Assembly: GCA_963757065.1 (NCBI GenBank)
Contig: CAVWQC010000002.1
Location: 62,001 to 126,000 of the forward strand
Length of the DNA: 64,000 nt
Reading direction: 5' to 3'
DNA from: PNON01 sp963757065
Lineage (GTDB): Bacteria > Chloroflexota > Anaerolineae > Anaerolineales > Anaerolineaceae
Below are positions 38,451 to 47,077 of the stretch, piece after piece. The notes beneath the pieces were generated by a model. The model did no database searches. It had not been told where the DNA came from and saw nothing but the letters and a program-made list of their open reading frames with translations. Each line of letters starts with the position of its first letter. The first letter of the stretch is position 1. The position numbers were made by a program, and so were the translations under genes.

Positions 38451-38899
38451 TGCAACCCTCCATGACTGTTTGTGATGAATTTATCATTTAATATTTTGAG
38501 TGATTCTTTGATGATCAATAATTCCTTTTCCGGGGTTTGGCTTAACTTCTTCTTGATGTTTGCTCTTAACCTTTCGTGCATTTCTTCCATTTGTTTTTTT
38601 CCATCATCTGAAACATTAAGTGTTACAACTCTTTTGTCAATCGGGTCTTGAGTTTTGACGATCCATCCTCTTTCAAACAGCATTTTGACTGATTCGCTGA
38701 TCGATGCTTTGGAAACATTCTGGAGTCTCGCCAGATCACTGATCTTCATGGGGTGATCCATTAGCATTGCAATGATCCGGAAATGTGCGACGGGGAAATT
38801 ATAATCAGCGCACTCTTTTATATACATCACAAACGACTGCATCAATCTTGGTATAATATTCGAAATGTCTTTGGCTGTTTGTTCTATAAGATCATCCAT
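38447..38899 (-). CDS. MarR-family transcriptional regulator
   Basis: A 150-residue winged-helix repressor. The DNA-binding helices read MKISDLARLQNVSKASISES and the wing is TQDPIDKRVVTLNVSDDGKK (Asp-x-Arg typical of MarR). Helical N- and C-termini form the dimer. It leads an operon with the two ABC exporter genes, the usual arrangement for drug-responsive export. An inverted repeat TTAGG-ATA-CCTAA lies at 38916-38928 next to the -10 box, so it very likely represses its own operon and is released by a transported ligand. Confidence 0.93.
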   Translation of the reverse strand: MDDLIEQTAKDISNIIPRLMQSFVMYIKECADYNFPVAHFRIIAMLMDHPMKISDLARLQNVSKASISESVKMLFERGWIVKTQDPIDKRVVTLNVSDDGKKQMEEMHERLRANIKKKLSQTPEKELLIIKESLKILNDKFITNSHGGLH

Positions 38900-38915
38900 G
38901 ATTCTCCAAATATTG

Positions 38916-38928
38916 TTAGGATACCTAA
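38916..38928. promoter_or_regulatory. Probable MarR operator
   Basis: The perfect inverted repeat TTAGG-ATA-CCTAA sits at the start point of transcription, abutting the -10 box and about 16 bp from the regulator's start codon. Confidence 0.7.
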
Positions 38929-38955
38929 TTATAATTCACTAAACCAAATCGTCAA
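38928..38955 (-). promoter_or_regulatory. Sigma-70-type promoter of the marR-ABC operon
   Basis: On the minus strand, TTGACG (38955-38950) and TATAAT (38933-38928) are separated by 16 bp, close to consensus. The operator directly follows the -10 box. Confidence 0.85.
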
Positions 38956-38979
38956 TGGCTACTGATCGGTTGTAAAAGG

Positions 38980-39318
38980 ATGAACACACACATTACTTTC
39001 TGGAAGGAATATCACTCTGCACAAGAAGCACACGCAGCTGGACTGGAAGGTAGAGCAAGAGTCTGCGCCCGGAGAGCAGCAGGGTTACTCATCCAAAAAT
39101 ACTTGGAAATGCAGAACATTAACCCCATTAAAATGAACAGCCTTGACCTCATTAAGCATCTACAGCAAACTACAGATTCCCCTGAATTAGCATTATTATT
39201 GAGCCATTATTCTGAAAAGGTAACCAGTGATCATCACCTGGCATCAAAAGTCGATCTGGTCGAAAATTTATATTTATTGGCAAAATTACTTAAAATAGAT
39301 TTACAGGAATTGGATTAA
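38980..39318 (+). CDS. Small helical protein of unknown function
   Basis: A 112-residue, mostly helical soluble protein that I do not recognise with certainty. The N-terminal half is Ala/Arg-rich (EGRARVCARRAAGLLIQKYL), followed by NSLDLIKHLQQ and a second pair of helices. The arrangement loosely recalls HEPN-type helical bundles, but the RxxxxH active motif is not present, so I give no function. It is divergent from the marR promoter and is followed after 1 bp by the glutaredoxin gene, so the two are likely one transcript. AAAGG abuts the ATG without normal spacing. Confidence 0.6.
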   Translation: MNTHITFWKEYHSAQEAHAAGLEGRARVCARRAAGLLIQKYLEMQNINPIKMNSLDLIKHLQQTTDSPELALLLSHYSEKVTSDHHLASKVDLVENLYLLAKLLKIDLQELD

Positions 39319-39319
39319 C

Positions 39320-39571
39320 ATGACTGATCAAAAAATACTCGTCTATGGTACAAAATGGTGCCCTGATTGCACCAGGGCAAAAGGTATTTTCAATAAACTC
39401 AATATTGCTTTTGAATGGTTTGATACAGATTTAGATAAAGATGCCCGGGCATTTGTCATCGAAAAGAATCATGGCTACTGCAGTGTACCGACGATTATCT
39501 TTCCGGATGGCACATATTTGACTGAGCCTTCTTCTTCAGCCCTTGAGAGCAAACTAAAATCAATGCTCTGA
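39320..39571 (+). CDS. Glutaredoxin-like thiol-disulfide protein
   Basis: An 83-residue thioredoxin-fold protein. The active site is WCPDC at residues 13-17. YCSVPTIIFPDG carries the cis-Pro, with a Gly-Asp-like end typical of glutaredoxin and mycoredoxin families, and the length is typical. It would reduce protein disulfides or mixed disulfides with a small thiol in the cytoplasm. It lies 1 bp after the small helical protein. Its 3' end overlaps the convergent small membrane protein gene by 12 bp. Confidence 0.9.
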   Translation: MTDQKILVYGTKWCPDCTRAKGIFNKLNIAFEWFDTDLDKDARAFVIEKNHGYCSVPTIIFPDGTYLTEPSSSALESKLKSML

Positions 39572-39805
39572 GTCATCTTCCTGGAAAAACGACCAGATAT
39601 AATTGCACAACCAGATAAATGCTGCTATGAAACTGATGATTCCGATGGAATAAAACAAAACATTGGATCGCTTTTTGGGGCTTTCCAGCTCAATTTCTGA
39701 ACTGTCAAAAATTCTCGTGCGTAAGTGATCAATAAACAGCTGGTTAGGCTGATAAACTTGTAGTTTCGATATCAACCGGTCTTCGATCCCATTGAAATTT
39801 TCCAT
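39560..39805 (-). CDS. Small single-pass membrane protein in the ECF sigma/DegV group
   Basis: An 81-residue protein with about 50 cytosolic-looking residues (RLISKLQVYQPNQLFIDHLR and an acidic/basic stretch), then one membrane helix (VLFYSIGIISFIAAFIWLC) and a short acidic tail. It shows no zinc-binding HxxxCxxC anti-sigma motif. Its ATG overlaps the DegV gene stop by one base (TAATG), so the two are translationally coupled, and an ECF sigma factor gene lies upstream. A membrane partner for the sigma factor is possible but is inference only. Confidence 0.7.
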   Translation of the reverse strand: MENFNGIEDRLISKLQVYQPNQLFIDHLRTRIFDSSEIELESPKKRSNVLFYSIGIISFIAAFIWLCNYIWSFFQEDDSEH

Positions 39806-40674
39806 TATTCACTCTCCAATCCCATTTTTCCAACAGGATATGCAATGATACCCACGGTTCCTGGACCAAGGTTTGCAGCTACCGATATGGATAGATCGGT
39901 CACTATGTATTCCTCGATTTTCAACTTTTCCCTGATTAAATTAAGTAAGTCTCCAGCAGAATCAGGATTCTGAGCATGAACTATTGCAATATTTACTTTT
40001 TGATTACCTATTCGTTTATAAACCAGATCGACAATCCTTTCGATTGATTTCTTCCTGGTTCTAACCCTTTCAGCAATTTCCAAAAGTCCGTCTTTTAAGA
40101 TTATGATCGGTTTTATGCGTAATAAGGAGACTACTCTTTCCTGTAATGCACTCACTCTTCCATTCATCCGGGCAAATTCAAGGTTATCAATTGCAAAGAC
40201 AACAGTTATTTGTTCTCTTATCTCCTCCAACCTGTTAATGATCGCCTTGATGTTAGCGCCTGCCTTTGATAGGAGTCTTGCTTCCTTACACATATATGCC
40301 AATCCGGCAGAGCCGTTACCAGAATCAAATGGATAAACATCAATTTCTCCTGATAATTCTTGCGAAGCTGAACGTACAACATCATATGTACCACTCATTT
40401 TGCTGCCAACATGGATCGAAAGTATCGATTCACCCTTTTGTGCAATTCGCTTGTAGAATTCAACAATCTGTCTTGGAGATGGTAATGATGTATGCGGAAT
40501 GATCTTGCTTTCATAGATCATTTGATAGAATTTTTCAGCTGTAATATCAATTCCTTGCCTGAAGGTCTTGTTTCCAAATTGGATATTGATCGGCAAAATG
40601 TCAATCTCATACTTCTTATCCCATCCAGCAGGCATATCCATTGAACTGTCCGATACGATCTTTAACATATCCAC
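39805..40674 (-). CDS. DegV-family fatty-acid-binding protein
   Basis: A 289-residue two-domain DegV protein. The N-terminal half has IVSDSSMDMP and TSLPSPRQIVEFY, whose Ser/Thr bind the fatty acid carboxylate, and SIHVGSKMSGTYDVV. The C-terminal half carries EFARMNGRVSALQ and IKPIIILKDGLLEIAERVRTR. Family members (FakB in staphylococci) hold fatty acids for phosphorylation by FakA; no fakA is present here. The start is either the GTG at 40674 or the ATG at 40668. It follows the sigma factor gene after 5 bp. Confidence 0.93.
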   Translation of the reverse strand: MDMLKIVSDSSMDMPAGWDKKYEIDILPINIQFGNKTFRQGIDITAEKFYQMIYESKIIPHTSLPSPRQIVEFYKRIAQKGESILSIHVGSKMSGTYDVVRSASQELSGEIDVYPFDSGNGSAGLAYMCKEARLLSKAGANIKAIINRLEEIREQITVVFAIDNLEFARMNGRVSALQERVVSLLRIKPIIILKDGLLEIAERVRTRKKSIERIVDLVYKRIGNQKVNIAIVHAQNPDSAGDLLNLIREKLKIEEYIVTDLSISVAANLGPGTVGIIAYPVGKMGLESE

Positions 40675-40679
40675 CCGCT

Positions 40680-41231
40680 TTACATTTCGATGTCTTCTAA
40701 TTCATCCTTCAAATTATAGAGGGTGCGGTGATAAAGACTTTTAATTGCACCTTCACTCCGACCCATAATGATCCCGATATCTGCATTTGAGTATTGCTCA
40801 ACAAACTTTAATATGAGTAGTTGTTGTCTATCTGCTGTTAATCCCCTTAAGATGGAAAAAAGAGAATCAACTTGTTGGTCTTTCATTACACTGCTCTCAG
40901 GAAGGTCTCCGCGTTGAATGATCTGCGGTTCGTCCTCCAGCGCAACTTCCTTATTCCGGCTATTATCTCTATGCCAATTCGCTACTAAATTATGCGCGAT
41001 CCGGTATAACCATGCAGAAAATGGAACGCCAGTATTCCTGTACGATCCAATATGATTATAGGCTCTAAAAAACACTTTGGCGGTAAGATCCTCAGCTTCT
41101 GTGGTAAGTCCCGTCCGGTAAAAAATATAATTATAGATACGAGCCACATAGCGTTCGTAAAGGATTCCAAAAGCGTCTTTGTTTCCCAGTGCGGCTTTCT
41201 GCAATGCCTGATCGTCGGTTAGATCTTCCAC
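40680..41231 (-). CDS. ECF-type RNA polymerase sigma factor
   Basis: A 183-residue sigma factor of the extracytoplasmic-function type. Region 2 spans about residues 20-90: GILYERYVARIYNYIFYR, EDLTAKVFFRAY and FSAWLYRIAHNLVANWHR. Region 4 is at about 125-180 (LTADRQQLLILKFVEQYSN, then DIGIIMGRSEGAIKSLYHR). No region 3 is present. It would direct transcription of a stress or envelope regulon. The start is a GTG at 41231 with a weak GGGATG upstream. It shares an operon with DegV and a small membrane protein; there is no recognisable zinc anti-sigma gene. Confidence 0.92.
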   Translation of the reverse strand: MEDLTDDQALQKAALGNKDAFGILYERYVARIYNYIFYRTGLTTEAEDLTAKVFFRAYNHIGSYRNTGVPFSAWLYRIAHNLVANWHRDNSRNKEVALEDEPQIIQRGDLPESSVMKDQQVDSLFSILRGLTADRQQLLILKFVEQYSNADIGIIMGRSEGAIKSLYHRTLYNLKDELEDIEM

Positions 41232-41400
41232 TATTCATCCCGCATTAAGGGTCTTATGGAATACAACCCTGTATGCTTATCTTAGGTTCATAATAAGTAT
41301 AACTTGCGTTCTGCCCATTATGTATATTAACTATAATCTCTACAACAATTGGATTCCTACTATCTCCAAATGTTTACGATGAATTGTCATACCAGGAAAT

Positions 41401-42951
41401 TTAATTCTCAGAACATCCTGAGATTTTCTCCCGGGTTTCCGTAAAAACATACGGGTAATTTACGAGGTTGGATTTATATGCGCGATCAGGAAGTAACGGA
41501 ATTGATTGTTGAAAATATTTATTAAATACGACCCTGAAACTATTTACAGGCGAAATTTTTGAGTATAGAAGTTGATAATCCTGGTCTGGAAAGTAATATG
41601 CATTTAATATTTCTTGTTGCTGAGAGATCATATTCCCATGATCACCCTGGATGATAATGATGGGAGGAGTGGTTGACGATTGTAATTTTTTTAATATAGG
41701 CACCAAACTGTCGTTTAAATAGGTAATTCCGTTAATGTATCCGTCTCTGCCTATCTCTTCGTTAATGGGTCGTCCTTTTTCATTGCTATAAAATCTGGTG
41801 TCTTCCTGGAATTGTCCATCCTGGGTAAAAACATAAGGCGGGTGAGAAATGGTCAAGTGAACAAAAACAAATTTTGGAGAAGGTAGATCGAGTTTGCTCA
41901 ACAATTCGATCTTGTTTTTATTGATTAAATAACCTTCATAAACTGAACTCTTTGCCGACCAGCTCTGTACTGGTTCAAAAGTTTCTAATAACTTGAATCC
42001 CGATTCATCCAATAATATTCGTTCAAAAGGGGTTAAATATGGCCTAAATAAAGAAAAAGTGGAAGTTGAAATATATTGGTCTGCCTGGTGAAATTCAGTA
42101 AACAAGTATCCAGTTTCGAAACTAACTGTCTTATATCCCAGATTTTTTAATTCTGTTTGAACTATATTTTGTTGAATATACTTATCCAAAGCTAAAATAT
42201 TTTTGACATCCGGAGTAACTTCTGGTGCAAAGGCTTCCACATAATTCATATTCAACGACGAACTAAGGGATGGTCGTGTAAATGAATAATTGGATCTGCT
42301 GCAATCTGCAACATAGAAACCCATCTGCTTTAATTCCTGTATAAACGCACTATTATCGAATTTGAAGGTTTTTTTCAAAACATCCGATCGTCCATATCCA
42401 TCCAAAATAAAATAATAGATGTCAGGAGATGTTGCATTTGGTTCGACTACACTTACTTCCGCGGATTGTTTGTTTTCACTTTTCAGAAATAAACTTGAGT
42501 TTGATATTTCGTAGTATCCTATCTGGAATGCAGGAATAAGAACCGCTGCCAGACCAATTACTGATAGAAATTTATTAGCGAATATCAGATTTCCTTTTGA
42601 TCTAATTACAAAAATAACCAGGACCCCCCATAGTATTCCAAGAGCAATAACTAATATCAATCTATGCTTTAAGAATGAACCGAGAAAAGAAATTCTTTGC
42701 ATTTGGTCAAATAAAATACCAAACACAGAATTGCCGATTAACAACGGTGAAACAATTAATCCAACTTTTTCCCAATCTTTTATGATCAGCTTGATTAATA
42801 AAAGAAGACTGATAGTGAAAAGGGTGTATATGATGATTGGGCGGAAGATGTAAATAACGCTAATTTGGCCATTATTATGCGCCATCAGCGAGATTACCGG
42901 GAAAATCGCAAATAGAATTGAGTGAAATGGAAATTTACTAAAGATCTTCAT
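41401..42951 (-). CDS. Membrane-anchored sulfatase/phosphoethanolamine-transferase-like hydrolase
   Basis: A 516-residue protein with about five N-terminal membrane helices (to about residue 160) and an extracytoplasmic alkaline-phosphatase-superfamily domain. The metal-binding start is PDIYYFILDGYGRSDVL. FVFVHLTISHPPYVF follows in the middle and IIIQGDHGNM carries the distal Asp-His pair. No sulfatase Cys/Ser-x-Pro-x-Arg signature is visible, so it is more like the lipid- or glycan-modifying phosphotransferase branch than a true sulfatase. It is probably involved in envelope polymer modification. It is a single gene on the minus strand, about 170 bp from the sigma factor. Confidence 0.8.
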   Translation of the reverse strand: MKIFSKFPFHSILFAIFPVISLMAHNNGQISVIYIFRPIIIYTLFTISLLLLIKLIIKDWEKVGLIVSPLLIGNSVFGILFDQMQRISFLGSFLKHRLILVIALGILWGVLVIFVIRSKGNLIFANKFLSVIGLAAVLIPAFQIGYYEISNSSLFLKSENKQSAEVSVVEPNATSPDIYYFILDGYGRSDVLKKTFKFDNSAFIQELKQMGFYVADCSRSNYSFTRPSLSSSLNMNYVEAFAPEVTPDVKNILALDKYIQQNIVQTELKNLGYKTVSFETGYLFTEFHQADQYISTSTFSLFRPYLTPFERILLDESGFKLLETFEPVQSWSAKSSVYEGYLINKNKIELLSKLDLPSPKFVFVHLTISHPPYVFTQDGQFQEDTRFYSNEKGRPINEEIGRDGYINGITYLNDSLVPILKKLQSSTTPPIIIIQGDHGNMISQQQEILNAYYFPDQDYQLLYSKISPVNSFRVVFNKYFQQSIPLLPDRAYKSNLVNYPYVFTETREKISGCSEN

Positions 42952-43100
42952 TGATTCTCAAGAAAGCTTCCCAAAAACATAATCTTAAATGAGCCACTTT
43001 ATTCAGGAACTGCCAAATATTATATCATCCACAAATTTACTCAATTATGCATTACTTCTATCTTCATGACGAATTTAATGCAATTCTGATAGTAGAAAGG

Positions 43101-43106
43101 TATAAT
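43101..43106 (+). promoter_or_regulatory. -10 box of the tmRNA gene
   Basis: A perfect TATAAT lies 9 bases before the mature 5' end of tmRNA. The -35 element is not clear. Confidence 0.7.
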
Positions 43107-43115
43107 GACTCTACC

Positions 43116-43514
43116 GGGGATGACAGGCTTCGACGGAGGAGGCTGATCCCGGATTGCGAGCCGAGAGGTGCCGAACTCGATAAATCAGTACAAAAAATCA
43201 AGTGCCAATCGCACTTCCTACGCTGCACTTCCCCTCGCTGCCTAATAACAGCGATTGAAGTTCGGCTGATCTCCTAGAGAGGTCACGTCTGCCCACCCCG
43301 CTCACCAACCGATGGTGGAGCCAGGCGTCACAATGTTGGTGTGCCCTGACTGATGCAGCTTATTTCAGGAAAGAGGGCTTTAGGGTCCAAGCTGCTGGCT
43401 GAAAGCGGGCAACGTAAATGAGCGTGCTTTCGGCGAGATCAAATAACTTTACTACGCTCGTAGATATCTGGTGGTCGAGTCTTTCGGACGCGGGTTCAAT
43501 TCCCGCCATCTCCA
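43116..43514 (+). ncRNA. ssrA: tmRNA (transfer-messenger RNA)
   Basis: It rescues stalled ribosomes by acting first as tRNA-Ala and then as mRNA for a degradation tag. The 5' end GGGGATGACAGGCTTCGACG and the 3' T-arm GGGTTCAATTCCCGCC are classical. The acceptor stem pairs 43116-43122 with 43507-43513, and the terminal CCA is not encoded. The tag frame starts at GCC 43204 and reads ANRTSYAALPLAA followed by two stop codons at 43243-43248, giving a tag of AANRTSYAALPLAA with the charged alanine. The length of 399 nt fits a one-piece tmRNA. Protein reading frames across it are spurious. Confidence 0.95.
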
Positions 43515-43520
43515 CTGAAG

Positions 43521-43555
43521 AAAAACGAGAGGTCCACATGGATCTCTCGTTTTTA
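43521..43555 (+). terminator. Terminator of tmRNA
   Basis: AAAAACGAGAG (from 43521) pairs with CTCTCGTTTTT (ending about 43555) in a long hairpin ending in a T-run. Confidence 0.8.
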
Positions 43556-43602
43556 TTAATAATATTTTTAATTTACCTATATATGATATTTCTCGGAAAA
43601 CT

Positions 43603-43658
43603 AATTACTAATCACTAATCACAAATCACTACTCACTAATTTCAATTCACTATTCTCT
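43603..43658. repeat. Degenerate 7-bp tandem repeat, consensus AATCACT
   Basis: Eight consecutive heptamers can be read: AATTACT, AATCACT, AATCACA, AATCACT, ACTCACT, AATTTCA, ATTCACT, ATTCTCT. They lie between the tmRNA terminator and the stop of the RlmI-like gene. Confidence 0.75.
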
Positions 43659-43662
43659 TTTC

Positions 43663-44862
43663 TCATCTACCCGTGACTTTACATATTAATCCCTTGAGAT
43701 ACTCTCCTTCAGGGAAAGCTGACGAAATTGGATGGTCTTCAGCTTGATGCAGGAATTTAATGATCTGGACATTTTTTCCCGCATCGAGAGCTGCATCTGC
43801 AACGATTTTTTGGAATAACGGTAATCCCACTCCGCCTGAACAAGAGAAGGTGAACAGCACTCCGTTGGGGGATAATAATTTGAAGGCTAAAAGGTTAATA
43901 TCTTTGTACGCCCTGGCAGCTTTATCCACTTGTGAAGTGGTCGGAGCAAATTTCGGGGGATCGAGAACGATCAGGTCGAATTGTTCAGCTCTATCTCGTA
44001 ATTTTCGCAAGTATTCAAAGGCATTGTCATTGACAAACTCCACCTTTGCTTCATCGAATTTATTTAATTTCAAATTTTCGCTGGCGAGTTGAAGAGCTGC
44101 TCCAGAGCTGTCAACTGCAACAACTTGCAAAGCACCACCTTTCAATGCATTCATGGTAAATCCACCACTAAAACAGAAGCAATCCAGGACTCGTTTATTT
44201 TTTGAATATTCCCTGATCAGCCTCCGATTATTTCTTTGATCAAGGTAAAAACCTGTTTTCTGGCTTCCTTCGATCTCAAACAAATAGTTCAGTCCATTTT
44301 CCAGGATGATGACCGGGGCTTCATCAAGTGATCCATGCTGAATTTGGACGACATCGTCCAATCCTTCTAGCTGATTTATATCTGAATCGGATTTTTCAAA
44401 TAAACACTTGCAATTAGTTTGTTCCACAACTTCATTAATGATGGTATTTCGCCATTTATAGGCTCCAGCAGTTGATAGTTGAAGGACAACGATATTACCA
44501 AAAATATCAGCGACCACCCCTGGTAATCCATCATTTTCTCCATAAATTAAACGCTGCGAATTGGATACTTCCAGAGAAGCAATCATTTCCCGCATGGATA
44601 ATGCAAGTTTTATTTTTTCACGAAAGAAACCGCTGTCTATCTTTTCATTCGGATCAAAAGACCAGGCTCTAACTCTGATCTGAGATTTTTCGCTATACGC
44701 ACCTATCCCCAATATTATTCCTGCAGCACTTACGATCTCAACGGTTTCGCCAGAGCCCGGATCACCTGTAACATTTTTAATCGACCCGGAAAATATCCAC
44801 GGGTGTTTTCGTAATAATGATTTTTCCCTGCCTGGAAGTAATATTACTTGCGGGGTTTTCAT
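43663..44862 (-). CDS. RlmI-like class I rRNA (cytosine-C5) methyltransferase
   Basis: A 399-residue SAM-dependent enzyme. The N-terminal PUA domain (to about residue 75) contains HPWIFSGSIKNVTGDPGSGE. A middle segment holds IYGENDGLPGVVADIF, and the catalytic domain has VLDCFCFSGGFTMNALKGG for SAM binding and IVLDPPKFAP for the target base. FTFSCSGGVG supplies the second conserved Cys. This is the RlmI/RlmK family; E. coli RlmI methylates C1962 of 23S rRNA. Its ATG overlaps the stop of the KBL-like gene by 4 bp, so they are coupled. Confidence 0.9.
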   Translation of the reverse strand: MKTPQVILLPGREKSLLRKHPWIFSGSIKNVTGDPGSGETVEIVSAAGIILGIGAYSEKSQIRVRAWSFDPNEKIDSGFFREKIKLALSMREMIASLEVSNSQRLIYGENDGLPGVVADIFGNIVVLQLSTAGAYKWRNTIINEVVEQTNCKCLFEKSDSDINQLEGLDDVVQIQHGSLDEAPVIILENGLNYLFEIEGSQKTGFYLDQRNNRRLIREYSKNKRVLDCFCFSGGFTMNALKGGALQVVAVDSSGAALQLASENLKLNKFDEAKVEFVNDNAFEYLRKLRDRAEQFDLIVLDPPKFAPTTSQVDKAARAYKDINLLAFKLLSPNGVLFTFSCSGGVGLPLFQKIVADAALDAGKNVQIIKFLHQAEDHPISSAFPEGEYLKGLICKVTGR

Positions 44863-46071
44863 GGTTTTGTAATAAGTCCCAACCTTCTACCCGCTTCTGC
44901 CAGTACTTCAACGGTATGAATAATATCTTCAGCTGTATGATTTGCTGTGACAGTTGCTCGTAACCTTGCCTGGCCTTCCGGAACCGCAGGTGATACCACG
45001 GGGAGCACAAAGATGTCGTGCATCTGTGCTTCCCGCGTCATTTCGTAAGCAGTTTGATCAGAACCACAATATATAGGTACTATGGCTGTTTGGCTTTTTA
45101 ATGTGTCAAATCCTGCAGTGGTTAAATCATTTATGAAAAGTTTGGCATTATCACAAAGCTTATTCACGCGCCATTGTTCATCCAGAATCACTTTAAAAGC
45201 CTCACTTGGAGGCAGCAGCCTGTGCAGGTGGAAGAGCGGCAGAGAAAATATAACCCCGGCTGGCATGCCTTAAATAATTAATGACGTCGTGATTCGATGC
45301 CACATATCCGCCAATCGATGGAATTGTTTTTGAAAGTGTCCCCATTTTGATATCAATTGCATCCGCTAAATTAAAATGTTCTTCAATACCTGTTCCTGTA
45401 TCGCCTAATACACCTACGGAATGGGCCTCATCCACCATCAACCAACAATGGTATTTATCACAAATTGACCGAAGTTGGGGAAGATTGATCAGATCTCCAT
45501 CCATGCTGAATACTGCATCCACCACTACAAGTTTTGCAGATTCTACCGGCGCTTCAGAGACTTGTTTTTCAAGGTCGTCAAGGTCATTGTGGTTAAATCG
45601 GATAAATTTTGCATGCGACATCATACATCCGTCATAAATGCTGGCATGATTCAACTTATCGCAAAAAACATAGTCTCCCCTGCCAATAAGAGTGGAAATT
45701 ACAGAAAGGTTTGTTACATATCCAGAAGAATATGTAATCGCATCTTCAGCATGTTTGAATCTGGCAATTGTTTCTTCCAATTCAACATGGACAGGGAGCG
45801 TACCTGCAAGTGTTCTGACACCATGAGTTCCTGTACCATATCGTGTAATTGCATCCTGAGCTGCTTTATTTATCCGTGGATGACCAATTAAGCCGAGATA
45901 ACTATATGAGGCATACATGCTCATCACCCGACCATCAACTCGCACTTTACTGCCACCCAGCATTTCTGTGACTGGTTGGTTATAAAAATACAGATTCTCT
46001 GACTTCATCGAGGACGTTCGAACTTTCATCTCATTGATTCGTCTGCTGATTGAATCTTGTATTTTATTCAT
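44859..46071 (-). CDS. PLP-dependent alpha-oxoamine synthase family enzyme (KBL/BioF-like), one frameshift
   Basis: A fold-type I PLP enzyme that joins an amino acid to an acyl-CoA, as in 2-amino-3-ketobutyrate CoA ligase, 8-amino-7-oxononanoate synthase or serine palmitoyltransferase. YASYSYLGLIGHPRI, GTGTHGVRTLAGT, DEAHSVGVLGDTG and the PLP lysine in GTLSKTIPSIGGYVA are present. The long N-terminus (NRRINEM-like) and lack of bio neighbours make a KBL- or SPT-like role as likely as biotin synthesis. The frame breaks near 45206 (TCCAAGTGAG with one extra A); the joined length is about 403 residues. The ATG has GGAG about 9 bases upstream. Confidence 0.88.
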
Positions 46072-46161
46072 GCATTGATCTCCAATAATAATGTCAGATA
46101 ATGGGAGTTAGTTTATCCGAGGGAGAGATACATGTCAACTCAACAGGAAAACATCAGAAAT

Positions 46162-47077
46162 TTAAGGACAAACCTCTCGATATTTGTCCAATTCTCGGTT
46201 TTTTAGAATAAAGCTCACATTATTGATCTTTCCCCATTTGCAGGCTGAATAAAAATCGACATCTGTATCACTATATTCTGCTGCAAAAATTGGCTTTCCT
46301 GAATTAATAAAGGGAAGCATTTCTCCAATCCAACCATACTCAAATGCGTCTTCGGTAATGGCAAAATCAAAAAATCCTACCGAATCTGGAACCATATCAG
46401 GAGCATTTTTTATTCCGATGGCCAATCCCCGGGAATGAGCTTCATCAGCCAGCCATCGTGCATAAACTAACTGTTCATCGTATGAAATTTCGAAACCAGT
46501 ATCATTATCGTAAATATCGATATTATCTGGTTCTACGGCATCGAAACCGGCCATTTTACAAAGATCAAGTCTGGCTCGCATAATTGGAGCTAATTTATCG
46601 ATTTGTCGAATATCGAGCCAGGTTTCACCAGGCCAACCCTCATATTCATTGCCTAGCACCTGGGCTAGGGAATTGTTCAGCGTCAGAACGCCAATCCTCC
46701 CTTGAACCAACTGAGATATAGCAAATAACTTTACGCCCCTTTAAATGTAATTCCCTGATAACATCTGGGCTGGTATCAAAAAGGTCCAAATCAAATACAT
46801 CAGCATCAACGTTGGTATCAACTGGAAGATCTGCAAGCTGCCATTGCCAGGTTAATCCGGGAATCGGATGCCACCAGTCAGAATTTTCTTGTATCGTCTC
46901 CAGTGTTGGCGGCACAGGAATTTGTTCCAATTCTTCTGGATTAATCAGAGTCCGATTACAACCCAAAATTGTAAAGGATAGTGTTAATAAAATGCTACTC
47001 CATAATACTGCACGTATATTATTTAATAAACGCAATGTTTTGATTATTAATACTACCCGACCCCGGTTTTCACCCAA
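46162..47077 (-). CDS. GH114 endo-alpha-1,4-polygalactosaminidase-like lipoprotein (one frameshift)
   Basis: The N-terminus is a lipoprotein signal (LTLSFTILGC lipobox), so the enzyme is outside the membrane. The TIM-barrel reads LTWQWQLADLPVD, VFDLDLFDTS, KVICYISVGSREDWRSDA, GWPGETWLDIRQ, GFDAVEPDNIDIY, AHSRGLAIGIKNAPD and KPIFAAEYSDTDVDFY, all blocks of GH114/spherulin-4 proteins. These cleave galactosaminogalactan-type polymers. The joined length is about 305 residues. The frame breaks near 46667 (one extra G in CCAGGTGC). The start is uncertain: a TTG at 47077, which overlaps the ligA stop, or a TTG near 47035 giving a shorter signal. Confidence 0.87.

Noticed and set aside
43047..43618. 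Two open frames (43047-43277 and 43418-43618)
   Set aside because: Both run across the tmRNA gene and its promoter; neither has a protein family pattern.
43603..43658. CRISPR array
   Set aside because: Units are contiguous heptamers without spacers, and no cas genes are in the window.
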